A stretch of 64,000 nt of DNA from Shewanella khirikhana (GCF_003957745.1 NZ_CP020373.1:3023501-3087500), one strand, 5' to 3'. Shown: positions 33,607 through 43,406, numbered from the stretch's first letter. Numbers and translations: made by a program. Notes: generated from the sequence alone by a model not told the origin.

Positions 33607-34419
33607 ATGAAATCACTTATTCCGCTGAGCCTGTTGCTGCTCGCCCCCCTCGCCCAGGCCCATGACCGCTGGATTTTACCGAGCCATTTCAATGTCTCCG
33701 CCGAAGACGGCAAAGGCGTGTGGCTGTCGGCCGATGTCAGCGCCAGCAATCAGGTATTCGAGTTCGATAAAGCCTTCGGCGCCGAAGATGTGCTGATCAT
33801 TACCCCCGCAGGCAAAACCGAGCGCCCCAGCTCCAGCTACCGTGGCAGCCGCCGCTCTGTGTTTGATTACCTGCTGACCGAAGATGGCACCTACAAGCTG
33901 ACCAAGGAAGCCAAGCCAAGGTACTTCTCGCGCTACAAAGTCAAAGGTCAGGACAAGCCGGTACGCAGCAGCGCCGATAAAGAGAGCACCCGCGCTCAGA
34001 TGCCCAAAGAGGGCTACGAGCTTGAAGGCGCGCTGTATTTCTCCCGTATCGAATCCTTTGTCACCCTGAATAAGCCCTCAGATAAGGCATTCAACCCAAC
34101 CGGTGAGTATCTGGAGCTTGTGCCGCTGACCCATCCGGCCGACTTTGTCGAAGGTGAGCTAATCAGCCTGAAACTGCTCTACAAGGGTAAGCCCAGGGCG
34201 GGCGTGGAAGTGACTCTGGTGGCCGATGGCACCCGCTATCGCAATCAGCTAAACGAGCTTAAGCTCAGCTCCAATGACGAGGGGGTTATCGAATTTACCC
34301 TGCCCCGCGCCGGACGTTATCTGCTGCACGCCGAGCACGAAGAAAAGCTCAAAGACACCCGCCTTGCCGACAAGAGCGTGAGCGAAATCTTCCTGAGTTT
34401 CGAAGCAGGCTTGCAGTAA
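33607..34419 (+). CDS. DUF4198 periplasmic protein
   Basis: This 270-residue secreted protein has the DUF4198 signature H-D-R-W-I-L-P at the start of the mature chain. His and beta-rich repeats follow, including G-K-P-R-A-G-V-E-V-T-L-V. DUF4198 proteins often occur beside nickel, cobalt or iron uptake systems. It ends the operon begun by the PepSY protein, with a strong terminator after it. Metal binding or delivery in the periplasm is an inference. Confidence 0.84.
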   Translation: MKSLIPLSLLLLAPLAQAHDRWILPSHFNVSAEDGKGVWLSADVSASNQVFEFDKAFGAEDVLIITPAGKTERPSSSYRGSRRSVFDYLLTEDGTYKLTKEAKPRYFSRYKVKGQDKPVRSSADKESTRAQMPKEGYELEGALYFSRIESFVTLNKPSDKAFNPTGEYLELVPLTHPADFVEGELISLKLLYKGKPRAGVEVTLVADGTRYRNQLNELKLSSNDEGVIEFTLPRAGRYLLHAEHEEKLKDTRLADKSVSEIFLSFEAGLQ

Positions 34420-34439
34420 CGCTTAAGTTTGCAAAAGAA

Positions 34440-34466
34440 AAACCGGGTCAATCGACCCGGTTTTGT
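34440..34466. terminator. Terminator after the DUF4198 gene
   Basis: The hairpin AAACCGGGTC/GACCCGGTTT has a short loop and a T-rich right flank. It overlaps the 3' end of the convergent dehydrogenase gene. Confidence 0.8.
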
Positions 34467-35401
34467 TTTTCGCCCGCCACAAAGGCAGCAAGGTTGGCAA
34501 TGGCAATGTCCAGCAACCGTTGCCGGGCCTTCTGGGTTGCCCAGGCATTGTGGGGGGTAATGCTGATATTGGGCGCATGCAGCAGCGGATTATCGGCGGC
34601 AGGCGGCTCGCTGGAAAGCACATCCACCGCCGCCCTCACCCGCCCCTGATGCAGCGCGCTGGCAAGTGCCGGCTCATCCACCAGGCCGCCGCGGGCGGTA
34701 TTGACTATCAGGGCACCTGGCTTCATCAGCCCAAGGCTTGTTTCATTGACCATATGCCGGGTTTGCGCCGTTAACGGGCAGTGCAGCGACAGCACATCAG
34801 AACGGGCAAAGAGCGTATCGAGGGAGACGAACTCTGCGTCCGCTGGCAAGTCTTTGGGTCGACTTCGGCTATGCACCAACAGCTGCATCCCGAACGCCTG
34901 ACCGATGCGGGCCATTTGTTTGGCAATATCACCAAAGCCCACCAAGCCCAGGGTTTTGCCTGAAAGCGACTCGAGGGTGTCCAGGGTGAAACAGAAATCC
35001 GGCTGCGCCGACCAGGCGCCGCTTATCACCGCCTGATGATGCGCGGCAACCCTGGATGTGTGATGCAGCACATGGGCAAACGCCATCTGCGCCACCGCAT
35101 CCGGGCCGTAGCCAGGCACATTGGTGACCGCTATACCGAGGCGGCGCGCGGCCTCAAGGTCCACCACATTGGTGCCGGTGGCAAGCACACCTATGTACCT
35201 AAGCTCAGGCAGCGCTGCCAAGGTGGCTGCATCCAGCGGCGTTTTATTGGTGAACAGCACAGAGCTGGCAGCGGCCCGGGTCAGCAGCTCCCCGGCAGCG
35301 GTACGGTCATAGACTTCATAATCTCCGAAGGGAGCCAGTACCGACCAGTCGAGATCGCCGGGGTTTAAGGTGTAACCATCGAGTACGCAAATATTGGCCA
35401 T
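34448..35401 (-). CDS. D-2-hydroxyacid dehydrogenase
   Basis: This 317-residue NAD(P)-dependent dehydrogenase has a nucleotide-binding loop in L-G-L-V-G-F-G-D-I-A-K-Q. The catalytic Arg is in N-T-A-R-G-G-L-V-D-E and the His in I-T-P-H-N-A-W-A-T. It resembles glycerate and related D-2-hydroxyacid dehydrogenases, but I cannot fix the substrate. The frame extends 30 codons upstream inside the next gene; the ATG at 35401 is used because the protein then starts M-A-N-I-C-V-L-D-G, and an ATG directly before it overlaps the beta-barrel gene's stop. Confidence 0.85.
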   Translation of the reverse strand: MANICVLDGYTLNPGDLDWSVLAPFGDYEVYDRTAAGELLTRAAASSVLFTNKTPLDAATLAALPELRYIGVLATGTNVVDLEAARRLGIAVTNVPGYGPDAVAQMAFAHVLHHTSRVAAHHQAVISGAWSAQPDFCFTLDTLESLSGKTLGLVGFGDIAKQMARIGQAFGMQLLVHSRSRPKDLPADAEFVSLDTLFARSDVLSLHCPLTAQTRHMVNETSLGLMKPGALIVNTARGGLVDEPALASALHQGRVRAAVDVLSSEPPAADNPLLHAPNISITPHNAWATQKARQRLLDIAIANLAAFVAGEKQNRVD

Positions 35402-35403
35402 CA

Positions 35404-36015
35404 TCAGAACCTGAAACTCACGCCAACGTTGGCCTGTCCTTGCCACATCAGGTCGGCATTCACCTTCCAGATACAGTTGCTGGCATCGCAAAACAGATCG
35501 TTTTCGCTGTCGATAAAGGTGGCAAAGGCGCGCACATCGGCAATTAACGCCAGGTTGTCGCCCAAACGGTATTCCACCCCCGTTCCCAAACCGAGTGAGA
35601 AGCGGGTTTCATTGCTGTAGTCATCACCGGGACGCATCTGGGTCAGCCCCATGGACGCGGTGACATAGGGCAGGAAGTTGCCCTTGGGAAAATACAGGCT
35701 GCCACCCACATGGGCATAATCGAGTTTGAGCGAGGTAACACGCTGATTGGAAAAGGCGCCGCCCGCTTTCAAGTCGGTGCTCTGGCTTGAGTAGAGCACG
35801 TACATATTGCCGGGGTGGCGGGTTGTGGTGCCCAGCATAATGCCATAGTGAGATGACTCTTCGGCGCTGACGCTGCCTAAGGCATCTTCCTTGCTGGCAT
35901 CCAGGCTGCTGGCGGCAAAGCTGTAACCGGCGAACGGGGTGACATACTCATCTGCCGATGCCAGGGCAGGAGCCAGGCAAAGGGCAGCCAAAACCACACG
36001 AGCGGGGGTGTTCAT
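35404..36015 (-). CDS. Outer-membrane beta-barrel protein
   Basis: The 203-residue protein has a signal peptide (L-A-A-L-C-L-A-P-A-L-A-S-A, cleavage near 21). The mature chain has the alternating aromatic pattern of an 8-stranded barrel and ends V-S-F-R-F, a typical C-terminal outer-membrane signature. It looks like a small porin-family/OmpA-barrel protein without further domains. GGGAGAAG precedes the ATG. Two cysteines near the end (F-C-D-A-S-N-C) may pair. Confidence 0.77.
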   Translation of the reverse strand: MNTPARVVLAALCLAPALASADEYVTPFAGYSFAASSLDASKEDALGSVSAEESSHYGIMLGTTTRHPGNMYVLYSSQSTDLKAGGAFSNQRVTSLKLDYAHVGGSLYFPKGNFLPYVTASMGLTQMRPGDDYSNETRFSLGLGTGVEYRLGDNLALIADVRAFATFIDSENDLFCDASNCIWKVNADLMWQGQANVGVSFRF

Positions 36016-36031
36016 AGGCTTCTCCCTGAAA

Positions 36032-36802
36032 TCAACGCATGCCGCGGGCAGCCTTTACGGCTTCGTAGGCGGCCTGAATATCCTGTGCCTTACGTTTGGC
36101 CAGTTCCATCATTTCTTCCGGCAAGCCCTTGGCCACCAACTTGTCGGGGTGGTGCTCATTCATCAGTTTACGGTACGCACGCTTAACATCCTGATTTGTA
36201 GCAGATTCCTCAATACCTAACAAGCCGTAGGCATCGGCGAGCGAGCGTTTGTCGCTACCGCCTTTGCGGGCAAAATTAAACTCGGACTGCCAGCGGCCAA
36301 GCAGCATTTCCAGTGCCTGTTCGCTGAAACCCAGCTCGGATGCGACAAACTGGAGGATCCTGTGCTCATTGGGGTGCAGCTCACCATCGGCAAGCGCCAC
36401 CTGAATTTGGATCTCAAGGAACATCTGCAACAAATCGTTACGGCCCATGGACAGCAACCTGAACGCTCGCAGATTGCCCTTGAGGTCAAAGTCACCTGCC
36501 TTGCCGTCGCGAAACGCCTGCTGCGCCTGCCGCCGCGCCTCGGCATCGAGATTCAGCTGGTTCATCAAATCACTGGCGAGGCGAATATCGGCTTCGGTCA
36601 CCCTGCCGGATGCCTTGGCCACATGACCCATTACCGCGAAGGTGGTGGTAAAAAACACCTGCTGACGCTTGCTGCCAGAGCCTGCGGCAGCGGCGAATTT
36701 TTTATCGAACCAGTGGCCAACGACCAGCCCGAGAATGGCGCCGAAAATCTTGCCAAACATCATGCCGATAAGAAAACCAAACAGCTTGCCTTTGTACTTC
36801 AT
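36032..36802 (-). CDS. djlA: Membrane-anchored DnaJ-like co-chaperone DjlA
   Basis: A 256-residue protein with an N-terminal membrane helix rich in Gly (F-G-K-I-F-G-A-I-L-G-L-V-V-G), a TerB-like helical middle and a C-terminal J domain with H-P-D near residue 224. DjlA stimulates DnaK at the inner membrane and has been linked to capsule signalling in E. coli. Gene order amgK-murU-djlA fits other gammaproteobacteria. The order on the minus strand places it after murU with a 9-bp gap. Confidence 0.9.
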   Translation of the reverse strand: MKYKGKLFGFLIGMMFGKIFGAILGLVVGHWFDKKFAAAAGSGSKRQQVFFTTTFAVMGHVAKASGRVTEADIRLASDLMNQLNLDAEARRQAQQAFRDGKAGDFDLKGNLRAFRLLSMGRNDLLQMFLEIQIQVALADGELHPNEHRILQFVASELGFSEQALEMLLGRWQSEFNFARKGGSDKRSLADAYGLLGIEESATNQDVKRAYRKLMNEHHPDKLVAKGLPEEMMELAKRKAQDIQAAYEAVKAARGMR

Positions 36803-36811
36803 AAGCAGGGA

Positions 36812-37483
36812 TTACACTCCTTGGCCCAAGAGTCGTTGATTGAGGGCATCGAGCCGGTCCAGGGTGCCCACATCGCACCAATAGTGTTCAAAGCGCTCGC
36901 CGGTCACTTGCTGCGACGCCATTTTCTGGCGCAGCAGCGGCCCCAACGCGTGACGGCCGGGAGCAAGTCCGGCAAAAAGTGCCGGATGGTAAATCCCCAT
37001 GCCGGAGAAGGTGAGTTTATCCGCGCCCTCTTGCGCCACAAGGCTCTGGTTCAGGGCAAAATCGCCCTGTGGATGCTGTGGCGGGTTGTCCACCAGATAC
37101 ACATGGGCCAGCACGCCGTCAGCCAGACGCTCGGGCAACAGCGGCAAGCTATCGATAAAAATATCGCCGTTTATCACCAAAAACGGCTCATCCCCGAGCA
37201 GCGGCAGCGCTTGTAAAATGCCGCCTGCGGTCTCAAGCGCTTCTTGCTCGTGGCTGTATTGAATCGCCACACCGAACCGGCTGCCATCCCCGAGGGTTTG
37301 CACCAGTTTTTCGCCAAGCCAGGCGGTGTTGATCACCACCTCGTGGATACCTGCACCGGCGAGCTTTTCGAGGTGATACTCGATAAGCGGCTTACCGGCC
37401 GCAGCCACCAATGGCTTGGGCAGCGAGTCGGTTAACGGCCGCAGGCGCTCGCCGCGCCCGGCAGCCAGGATCATCGCCTTCAT
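36812..37483 (-). CDS. murU: N-acetylmuramate 1-phosphate uridylyltransferase
   Basis: The 223-residue nucleotidyltransferase has the signature A-A-G-R-G-E-R-L-R-P-L-T-D-S-L-P-K-P-L (7-25). With AmgK it forms the cell-wall recycling shortcut that makes UDP-MurNAc from MurNAc without new synthesis, a pathway known to give intrinsic fosfomycin tolerance. Its ATG overlaps the amgK stop (ATGA), so the two are coupled. Confidence 0.9.
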   Translation of the reverse strand: MKAMILAAGRGERLRPLTDSLPKPLVAAAGKPLIEYHLEKLAGAGIHEVVINTAWLGEKLVQTLGDGSRFGVAIQYSHEQEALETAGGILQALPLLGDEPFLVINGDIFIDSLPLLPERLADGVLAHVYLVDNPPQHPQGDFALNQSLVAQEGADKLTFSGMGIYHPALFAGLAPGRHALGPLLRQKMASQQVTGERFEHYWCDVGTLDRLDALNQRLLGQGV

Positions 37484-38478
37484 GCTTTGGCCTCCAGCGC
37501 AGGCATCACCCGGCCCATAATGAACTGGGCGAAGTCCCCCAGCTCTTTGTAGCGCACGGCCACGTCGCGAATGTAATGCATGGTCAGCGGAATATCCTTC
37601 AGATAACCGGCCTTGCCGTCTCTGTGGTTCAGGCGGGCAAAAATGCCGGCGGCCTTGATATGACGCTGCAGCCCCATCAGTTCAAACCAGCGGCGGAAGA
37701 CCACCATGTCGGTGTCTGCTGGCACCAGGCCATGTTCGTGGGCGAGCACAAAGTACTCCACCAACATGTCATCCACCAGATCTTCACTCCAGCGAATGTA
37801 ACAATCCCGGAGCAGGGAGACTGCATCATAGGTCACAGGGCCGCGCACTGCATCCTGAAAATCAAGCAGTTTCAGCTCGTTATCCACCACCATCAGGTTA
37901 CGGCTGTGAAAATCTCTGTGCATGCCGACCTTGGGCTGCGCCAGCGCATTGTCAGTGAGCATGTCAAAGGCTGCCGCGAGGATGGCGTCTTCCTCTGCGG
38001 TCAATGTCAGTTGCAGATGGGTGCCAAGCAGCCACTCGGTGAAAATACTCAGCTCGCGGCGCACAAAGGCCTCATCATAATCAGGTAAAGGACCAAGTTC
38101 GGTCTCCATCACCGAGGCAATGCCCGGCAAGAGCGCCAGCGCCCTGGGGTACCATTGACGCACACTTTGGCGGTCCAGCAGCGACAGCAGCTGCACATCA
38201 CCAAAATCTTCAAGCGCCATAAAGCCTTGCTTATCATCTTTGGCAATAATGGCCGGCACCGGTAAACCGGCTTTAGCGTAGGCATCACGCACCGCCACGA
38301 AGGGCTCGGTGGGGATCAGTGCCACCGGGGTATCCATGATAACCATGTCCCGGCCCTGAAAGCTGGCGCGAAAGTAGCGGCGGAAACTGGCATCACCGGA
38401 AATCAGCTGCGGCGACAGGCCCTCCCCAAAGGTGTGGGAAAGCCAATGATTAAGGGAAAGAAATCTGGAGTCTGACAC
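37480..38478 (-). CDS. amgK: N-acetylmuramate/N-acetylglucosamine kinase
   Basis: This 332-residue aminoglycoside-phosphotransferase-fold kinase has the catalytic loop M-H-R-D-F-H-S-R-N-L and the metal loop L-L-D-F-Q-D-A. AmgK phosphorylates MurNAc (and GlcNAc) at the anomeric position, feeding MurU. The open frame runs further upstream into the lptD side. I choose the GTG at 38478, which starts V-S-D-S-R-F-L-S-L as in related proteins; the ribosome site before it (GGAACGA) is weak. The lptD gene diverges from it. Confidence 0.88.
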   Translation of the reverse strand: MSDSRFLSLNHWLSHTFGEGLSPQLISGDASFRRYFRASFQGRDMVIMDTPVALIPTEPFVAVRDAYAKAGLPVPAIIAKDDKQGFMALEDFGDVQLLSLLDRQSVRQWYPRALALLPGIASVMETELGPLPDYDEAFVRRELSIFTEWLLGTHLQLTLTAEEDAILAAAFDMLTDNALAQPKVGMHRDFHSRNLMVVDNELKLLDFQDAVRGPVTYDAVSLLRDCYIRWSEDLVDDMLVEYFVLAHEHGLVPADTDMVVFRRWFELMGLQRHIKAAGIFARLNHRDGKAGYLKDIPLTMHYIRDVAVRYKELGDFAQFIMGRVMPALEAKA

Positions 38479-38683
38479 GGTCGTTCCATGGCTCTTGGCA
38501 AAAAATTGCTTTATTATAGCCAGCATATTTATTGGAAACAGCCAATTCGTCGACACTGGATTTTTGGCCTGGTTGTACAGGGAGCAGGTGCAACTTTTCC
38601 CGCCCCGCCATGTCCACAGTAGAGTCCGGTTAAAGAACCAGAAAAACGTCCAGATAAAGAATTTCAAACTGAATACTCATAAG

Positions 38684-40978
38684 ATGCAAATCCGTTACTT
38701 ACTGGCCCTTGGCCTGTTTCCCTATCCGGCGCTGGCAGATACCGCCGTGGAAACGCCCGCCCAGGACCAATGTCTGGTGGTGCCTCCCATTCCGGTGCCA
38801 GAAGGTGCTGTGGCCGAATCCGCCACAGGACAGGTTGAAATCCTCTCCGACAGCTCCAATGCCATTATGAACAAAAACGCCACCTTCGAAGGTGACGTGA
38901 AGTTTCGTCAGGGCAGTCGCTCCATTTCGGCCGACAAAGCCAGCATGGATTACGAGCAGCAGCGCCTGGATGCAGCCGGCAGCCTGGTGTTTCAGGACAG
39001 CCAGTTCACTGTGACCGCCGACAGCCTGAGCGCTCAGCTCAAGGACAACAGCGCCAAGCTGCAGGGTGCCAAATATTGGCTCCACGGGCAGCAGGTGCAC
39101 GGCAATGCCCAGAAGCTTGAGATCACCAAAGACAACAATCTCATTCTCAATGGCACCGACTTTACCACCTGTCCACCCGGCGACAGCTCCTGGTTACTGC
39201 AAGCCGAGCGCATCAAAATCGACTCCAGTGAAGAATGGGGCGAAATCTGGAATGCCAAGCTGCGTATCGGCGATGTGCCCGTGTTTTACATGCCGTACAT
39301 GACAGTACCTGTGTCGGACAAACGTAAAACCGGTTTCCTGTTCCCCAGCTTCAGCACCAGCACCACCAACGGGGTGGAAATTGCCACGCCCTGGTACTGG
39401 AACATTGCCCCCGAATACGACCTGACCCTGACGCCACATTATATGTCGGCGCGGGGCCTGTATTTGCAGAGTGAATTCCGTTATCTAGCCGGTGACGCTC
39501 AGGCAGGCCGCTTGAATCTGGAATACCTCGGCAGCGACCGCATGCTGGAAAACAACAGCGACCGCTACCTGTATCACTGGGAACATCAGGGCGCCATCGA
39601 CAAGCACTGGCGTGTCAACGCCGCCTTCACCGATGTGTCCGACAACAACTACTTCAACGATCTCGACTCGGCCGTGGCCCGCGCCACCGACAACCAGATC
39701 TCCCGCATCGGTGAGATGAGCTATTTCGAGAACGACTGGAACGTCAGCGCCCGGGTGCAGGACATCAAGGTACTGGGCGAAGACGAAGTGCCCTATCAGG
39801 TGATGCCGCAACTGGCATTCAATTACCGCAGCCGCGATCTGCTCAATACCCTCGAGTTCAGCTTCTTCGGTGAAGCCAGTAACTTCGAGCACAAAGACAG
39901 CGACCAGGTCACCGCCACCCGTTTACACCTGCAGCCCACCTTAAGCCTGCCCATCCACGGCCCGGCCGGTTCACTCACCAGTGAACTGACCTTGCTGCAA
40001 ACCAATTACTGGCAGCGCAATACCGAGCTGATGGGAGAAGATGCGCTGGATGACAACGTCAGCCGCACCATTCCACGGGCAAAGATCCACGGCCAGATTA
40101 ACCTCGAGCGCGACACCTCCTGGCTGGGTGAACCCTATCGCCAGACGCTGGAGCCTCAGTTCCAGTATCTGTACGCCGGCTATGAAGATCAGGACGGTAT
40201 CGGCATTTACGACAGTGCCACCCTGCAGGACGACTACTATGGTCTGTTCCGCGCCCGCCGTTTCTCAGGTCTGGACCGGATTGCCGACGCCAACCAGCTG
40301 ACTCTGGGTTTGACCACCCGCTTCTTCGATGACCACAACCTGGAGCAATTCAAGCTCAGCGTGGGTCAGATTATTTACTTCTCTGAAAGCAAGGTATCGC
40401 TGTCGGAAGGCCTGATTGAAGAGCGCCCCAGCGCCTCAGCCATTGCCGCCGAGCTGGATGCCCGTATCACCGACGACTGGTTCGTCAGTGGCGCCATTCA
40501 GTACGACGCCCGCACCCGTGAGAACAAAAAGTCGGAAGTGACCCTGGATTACCGTCCGGGCGGCGACAAGCTGGTGCAATTCAGCTACCGCTATGTACCT
40601 GATTTGATTAACACCAACACCAATGATGAAGTCAGCATCAGCCAAACAGGTTTCAGAACCACCTGGCCGTTGACCGACAACCTCTACTTTGTTGGCAACT
40701 GGTACTACGACCTCAACGAGAGCCGCGCGGTGGAAACCTACACAGGTTTCCAATACGAAAGCTGCTGTTGGGCGGTGCGCCTCAGTTACCACTACCGCAT
40801 CAAGACCAACTACGAGGACGATTTCAATCCGGTGCAGGATAACCGCGAATTGTTTGAAAGCGGTGTCTACCTGAACTTCGTCATCAAGGGCCTCGGTGGC
40901 TCAGGCCCCATGGGGGTCAGCGACATGTTGGATGAAGGGCTGTTCAACTACAGAAAGCCGCTTTATCTGAGGAATTAA
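38684..40978 (+). CDS. lptD: LPS assembly outer-membrane protein LptD
   Basis: A 764-residue protein with a signal peptide (L-L-A-L-G-L-F-P-Y-P-A-L-A), the N-terminal OstA/jellyroll domain (about 45-190) and the large C-terminal barrel. Cysteines typical of LptD are present: one near residue 28 in D-Q-C-L-V-V-P-P, one in T-T-C-P-P-G-D, and an adjacent pair near the end in Y-E-S-C-C-W. LptD with LptE inserts lipopolysaccharide in the outer leaflet. The ATG at 38684 fits the signal peptide; the frame extends upstream. surA follows as in E. coli. Confidence 0.95.
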   Translation: MQIRYLLALGLFPYPALADTAVETPAQDQCLVVPPIPVPEGAVAESATGQVEILSDSSNAIMNKNATFEGDVKFRQGSRSISADKASMDYEQQRLDAAGSLVFQDSQFTVTADSLSAQLKDNSAKLQGAKYWLHGQQVHGNAQKLEITKDNNLILNGTDFTTCPPGDSSWLLQAERIKIDSSEEWGEIWNAKLRIGDVPVFYMPYMTVPVSDKRKTGFLFPSFSTSTTNGVEIATPWYWNIAPEYDLTLTPHYMSARGLYLQSEFRYLAGDAQAGRLNLEYLGSDRMLENNSDRYLYHWEHQGAIDKHWRVNAAFTDVSDNNYFNDLDSAVARATDNQISRIGEMSYFENDWNVSARVQDIKVLGEDEVPYQVMPQLAFNYRSRDLLNTLEFSFFGEASNFEHKDSDQVTATRLHLQPTLSLPIHGPAGSLTSELTLLQTNYWQRNTELMGEDALDDNVSRTIPRAKIHGQINLERDTSWLGEPYRQTLEPQFQYLYAGYEDQDGIGIYDSATLQDDYYGLFRARRFSGLDRIADANQLTLGLTTRFFDDHNLEQFKLSVGQIIYFSESKVSLSEGLIEERPSASAIAAELDARITDDWFVSGAIQYDARTRENKKSEVTLDYRPGGDKLVQFSYRYVPDLINTNTNDEVSISQTGFRTTWPLTDNLYFVGNWYYDLNESRAVETYTGFQYESCCWAVRLSYHYRIKTNYEDDFNPVQDNRELFESGVYLNFVIKGLGGSGPMGVSDMLDEGLFNYRKPLYLRN

Positions 40979-41099
40979 TGCAGAAATGTGGTAGATTGCG
41001 AAACCACATTCAGGACGCGTTGTCCAAACAGGTTAACACTGCCGGGTTTTCTCTGCCCGAGGGTGGATGAAAACTGAAGAAAGCCAAGGATTTATTTGG

Positions 41100-42404
41100 A
41101 TGAAACCCTGTAAGAAACTGATTTTTGCCGCTCTGGCAATGGCGCTCAGCGCCCAGAGCATTGCTGCTCCCCAGTTGCTCGACCGTGTTGCCGTACAAGT
41201 GAACGACGGCATCGTACTGGAAAGTGAAATCCAGAACATGGTTGATAACGTTAAGAAAAATGCCAGCGCTGCCGGTCAGACGCTGCCTTCTGACGACGCC
41301 CTGCGCACCCAGGTTATCGAACGTCTGATCCTCACCCGTCTGCAGTTGCAGATGGCCGAGCGTATCGGTCTGCACATCGGCGACCTGCAACTCGACCAGG
41401 CTATCGAAAACATCGCCCGCGAACAGAAGATGAGCGTGGCGCAGATGCAACAGGCCATCGAATCTGAAGGGATGAGCTTTGCCCAATACCGCGAGCAGCT
41501 GCGTGAAGAAATCACCCTGGGTGAAATTCAGCGTATTCAGGTGCAGCGCCGTATTCAGGTATCTCCTCAGGAAATCAACAACCTGGTGAAGATGATTGAA
41601 GAGCAAGGCAACAAAGATGTGGAATACCAAATCGGTCACATCCTGATTGAAGTGCCAAGCAACCCCAGCAGCGCCGAACTGGAAGCTGCCAGCAAGCGCG
41701 CCCAGGCAGTTCTCGATCGCCTCAACAGCGGTAACGACTTCCGCTCCATCGCCATTGCCGCTTCGTCCGGCCCCAAGGCGCTGGAAGGTGGTGTGTGGGA
41801 TTACATGAACATCAACGAGATGCCCACCCTGTTTGCCGAAGTGGTTGGTGATGCCAAGAAAGACGAAATCATTGGCCCCATCAAGAGCGGCTCTGGTTTC
41901 CACATTCTGAAAATCATGGACATCCGCGGCCTGCAAACCCGTGAAATCGAAGAAGTGCGCGCCCGTCACGTGCTGCTGAAGCCGTCGCCGATTTTGTCGG
42001 AAGAGCGCGCCAAGGCGATGCTGGATCAATTCGTTAAGCAAATTCGCAGCGGCGAAGCCAAGTTTGAGGATATTGCCCGTCAGTACTCGGAAGACCCGGG
42101 CTCTGCCACCAAGGGCGGCGAACTGGGCTGGGCCGAGCCAGGTATCTATGTTCCTGAATTCGCTCAGATGCTGGGGCAGCTCAGCCTGGATGAAATCAGT
42201 GACCCATTCCGCACCTCACATGGCTGGCACATAGTGCAGCTGGAAGAGAAGCGTAAGACAGATGCCACCGACAAGTTCAACACCAACCGGGCGCATCAGC
42301 TTATCTTCCGCCGCAAGTTCAACGAAGAACTGCAAAGCTGGCTTGATGAAATCCGCAGTGAAGCCCACATTGATGTGTGGGAGCCTGAAGCCAACCGAGG
42401 TTAA
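41100..42404 (+). CDS. surA: Periplasmic chaperone/prolyl isomerase SurA
   Basis: This 434-residue protein has a signal peptide ending S-I-A-A-P, the SurA N-terminal chaperone region and two parvulin domains (about 170-270 and 285-380, the second with S-E-D-P-G-S-A-T-K-G-G-E-L-G-W). It guards unfolded outer-membrane proteins in the periplasm. An in-frame ATG at 41067 exists; the ATG at 41100 gives a clean signal peptide and has AAGGA 9 bases upstream. Position between lptD and pdxA is conserved. Confidence 0.95.
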   Translation: MKPCKKLIFAALAMALSAQSIAAPQLLDRVAVQVNDGIVLESEIQNMVDNVKKNASAAGQTLPSDDALRTQVIERLILTRLQLQMAERIGLHIGDLQLDQAIENIAREQKMSVAQMQQAIESEGMSFAQYREQLREEITLGEIQRIQVQRRIQVSPQEINNLVKMIEEQGNKDVEYQIGHILIEVPSNPSSAELEAASKRAQAVLDRLNSGNDFRSIAIAASSGPKALEGGVWDYMNINEMPTLFAEVVGDAKKDEIIGPIKSGSGFHILKIMDIRGLQTREIEEVRARHVLLKPSPILSEERAKAMLDQFVKQIRSGEAKFEDIARQYSEDPGSATKGGELGWAEPGIYVPEFAQMLGQLSLDEISDPFRTSHGWHIVQLEEKRKTDATDKFNTNRAHQLIFRRKFNEELQSWLDEIRSEAHIDVWEPEANRG

Positions 42405-42407
42405 TCT

Positions 42408-43397
42408 GTGACTGTGAAACGCATTGCCGTTACCCCCGGAGAACCAGCGGGCATTGGTCCGGATCTGGTGATCCAGCTGGCCCAGCAGGACTGGCCGGTA
42501 CAGCTTGTGGTGTGCGCCAGCCCTGAGTTGCTGGAATCCCGTGCCCGCAAGCTGGGTTTGCCCATTACCCTTGAGCCATATGACCCCGCGGCGCCGGCCA
42601 AGCCTCAGGCTGCCGGTACCCTGTCGATTGTGCCTTTTGCACTGGCGGCCGAGGTGGAATGCGGCAAGCTCAATGAGCAAAACGGCAGCTACGTGGTCGA
42701 TACCCTGCGCTTTGCCGGGGAAAAGAACATGAGCGGTGAGTTTGATGCCGTCGTCACGGGCCCGGTTCACAAGGGCATTATCAATCAGGCCGGGATTTCC
42801 TTCAGCGGTCACACTGAGTTTTTTGCCAATCAGGCAAACTGTCAGGACGTGGTCATGCTGCTGGCCTGCCCCGGTCTGCAAGTGGCGTTGGTCACAACCC
42901 ATATTCCGCTGGCGTACGTGGCCAAGGCCATTACCCGCGAGCGTCTGCACAAGATCATCAGAATTTTACATGACGATCTGGTCAGCAAATTCGGTATCAA
43001 CGACCCGAAAATTTATGTCTGCGGCCTGAACCCCCACGCCGGGGAAGATGGACACCTCGGCCGCGAGGAACTGGATATCATTATCCCGGCCCTCAACGAA
43101 CTCAGGGAAGAGCTGAACTATAATATCGTCGGCCCCCTGCCTGCCGATACCCTGTTCCAACCCAAGTATCTGGATGACGCCGACGTAGTGCTGGCGATGT
43201 ACCACGATCAGGGCCTGCCGGTATTGAAGGCACAGGGATTTGGCAAGGCGGTGAACATCACCCTGGGCCTGCCTTATATTCGCACCTCGGTGGACCACGG
43301 TACCGCCCTGGAGCTGGCAGGAACCGGCCGCGCCGACATCGGCAGTTTCGTTTGCGCCCTGAACAAGGCCATCGAACTGGCTGCCAAGACCAACTGA
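42408..43397 (+). CDS. pdxA: 4-hydroxythreonine-4-phosphate dehydrogenase
   Basis: A 329-residue PdxA starts at a GTG with GAGG 8 bases upstream, directly after the surA stop. Family marks are V-T-P-G-E-P-A-G-I-G-P-D-L, V-T-G-P-V-H-K-G-I-I-N-Q-A-G, F-S-G-H-T-E-F and Y-H-D-Q-G-L-P-V-L-K. It oxidises 4-phosphohydroxythreonine for pyridoxal phosphate synthesis, using a metal and NAD(P). Confidence 0.95.
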   Translation: MTVKRIAVTPGEPAGIGPDLVIQLAQQDWPVQLVVCASPELLESRARKLGLPITLEPYDPAAPAKPQAAGTLSIVPFALAAEVECGKLNEQNGSYVVDTLRFAGEKNMSGEFDAVVTGPVHKGIINQAGISFSGHTEFFANQANCQDVVMLLACPGLQVALVTTHIPLAYVAKAITRERLHKIIRILHDDLVSKFGINDPKIYVCGLNPHAGEDGHLGREELDIIIPALNELREELNYNIVGPLPADTLFQPKYLDDADVVLAMYHDQGLPVLKAQGFGKAVNITLGLPYIRTSVDHGTALELAGTGRADIGSFVCALNKAIELAAKTN

Positions 43398-43406
43398 TAG
43401 AGAGTC

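Noticed and set aside
36362..37216. 284-codon open frame on the plus strand
   Set aside because: It runs antisense across djlA and murU, both well supported, and has no start signals.
41010..42041. 343-codon open frame on the minus strand
   Set aside because: It lies antisense to surA, a clear gene with signal peptide and domains. The antisense product has no family features and no ribosome site.
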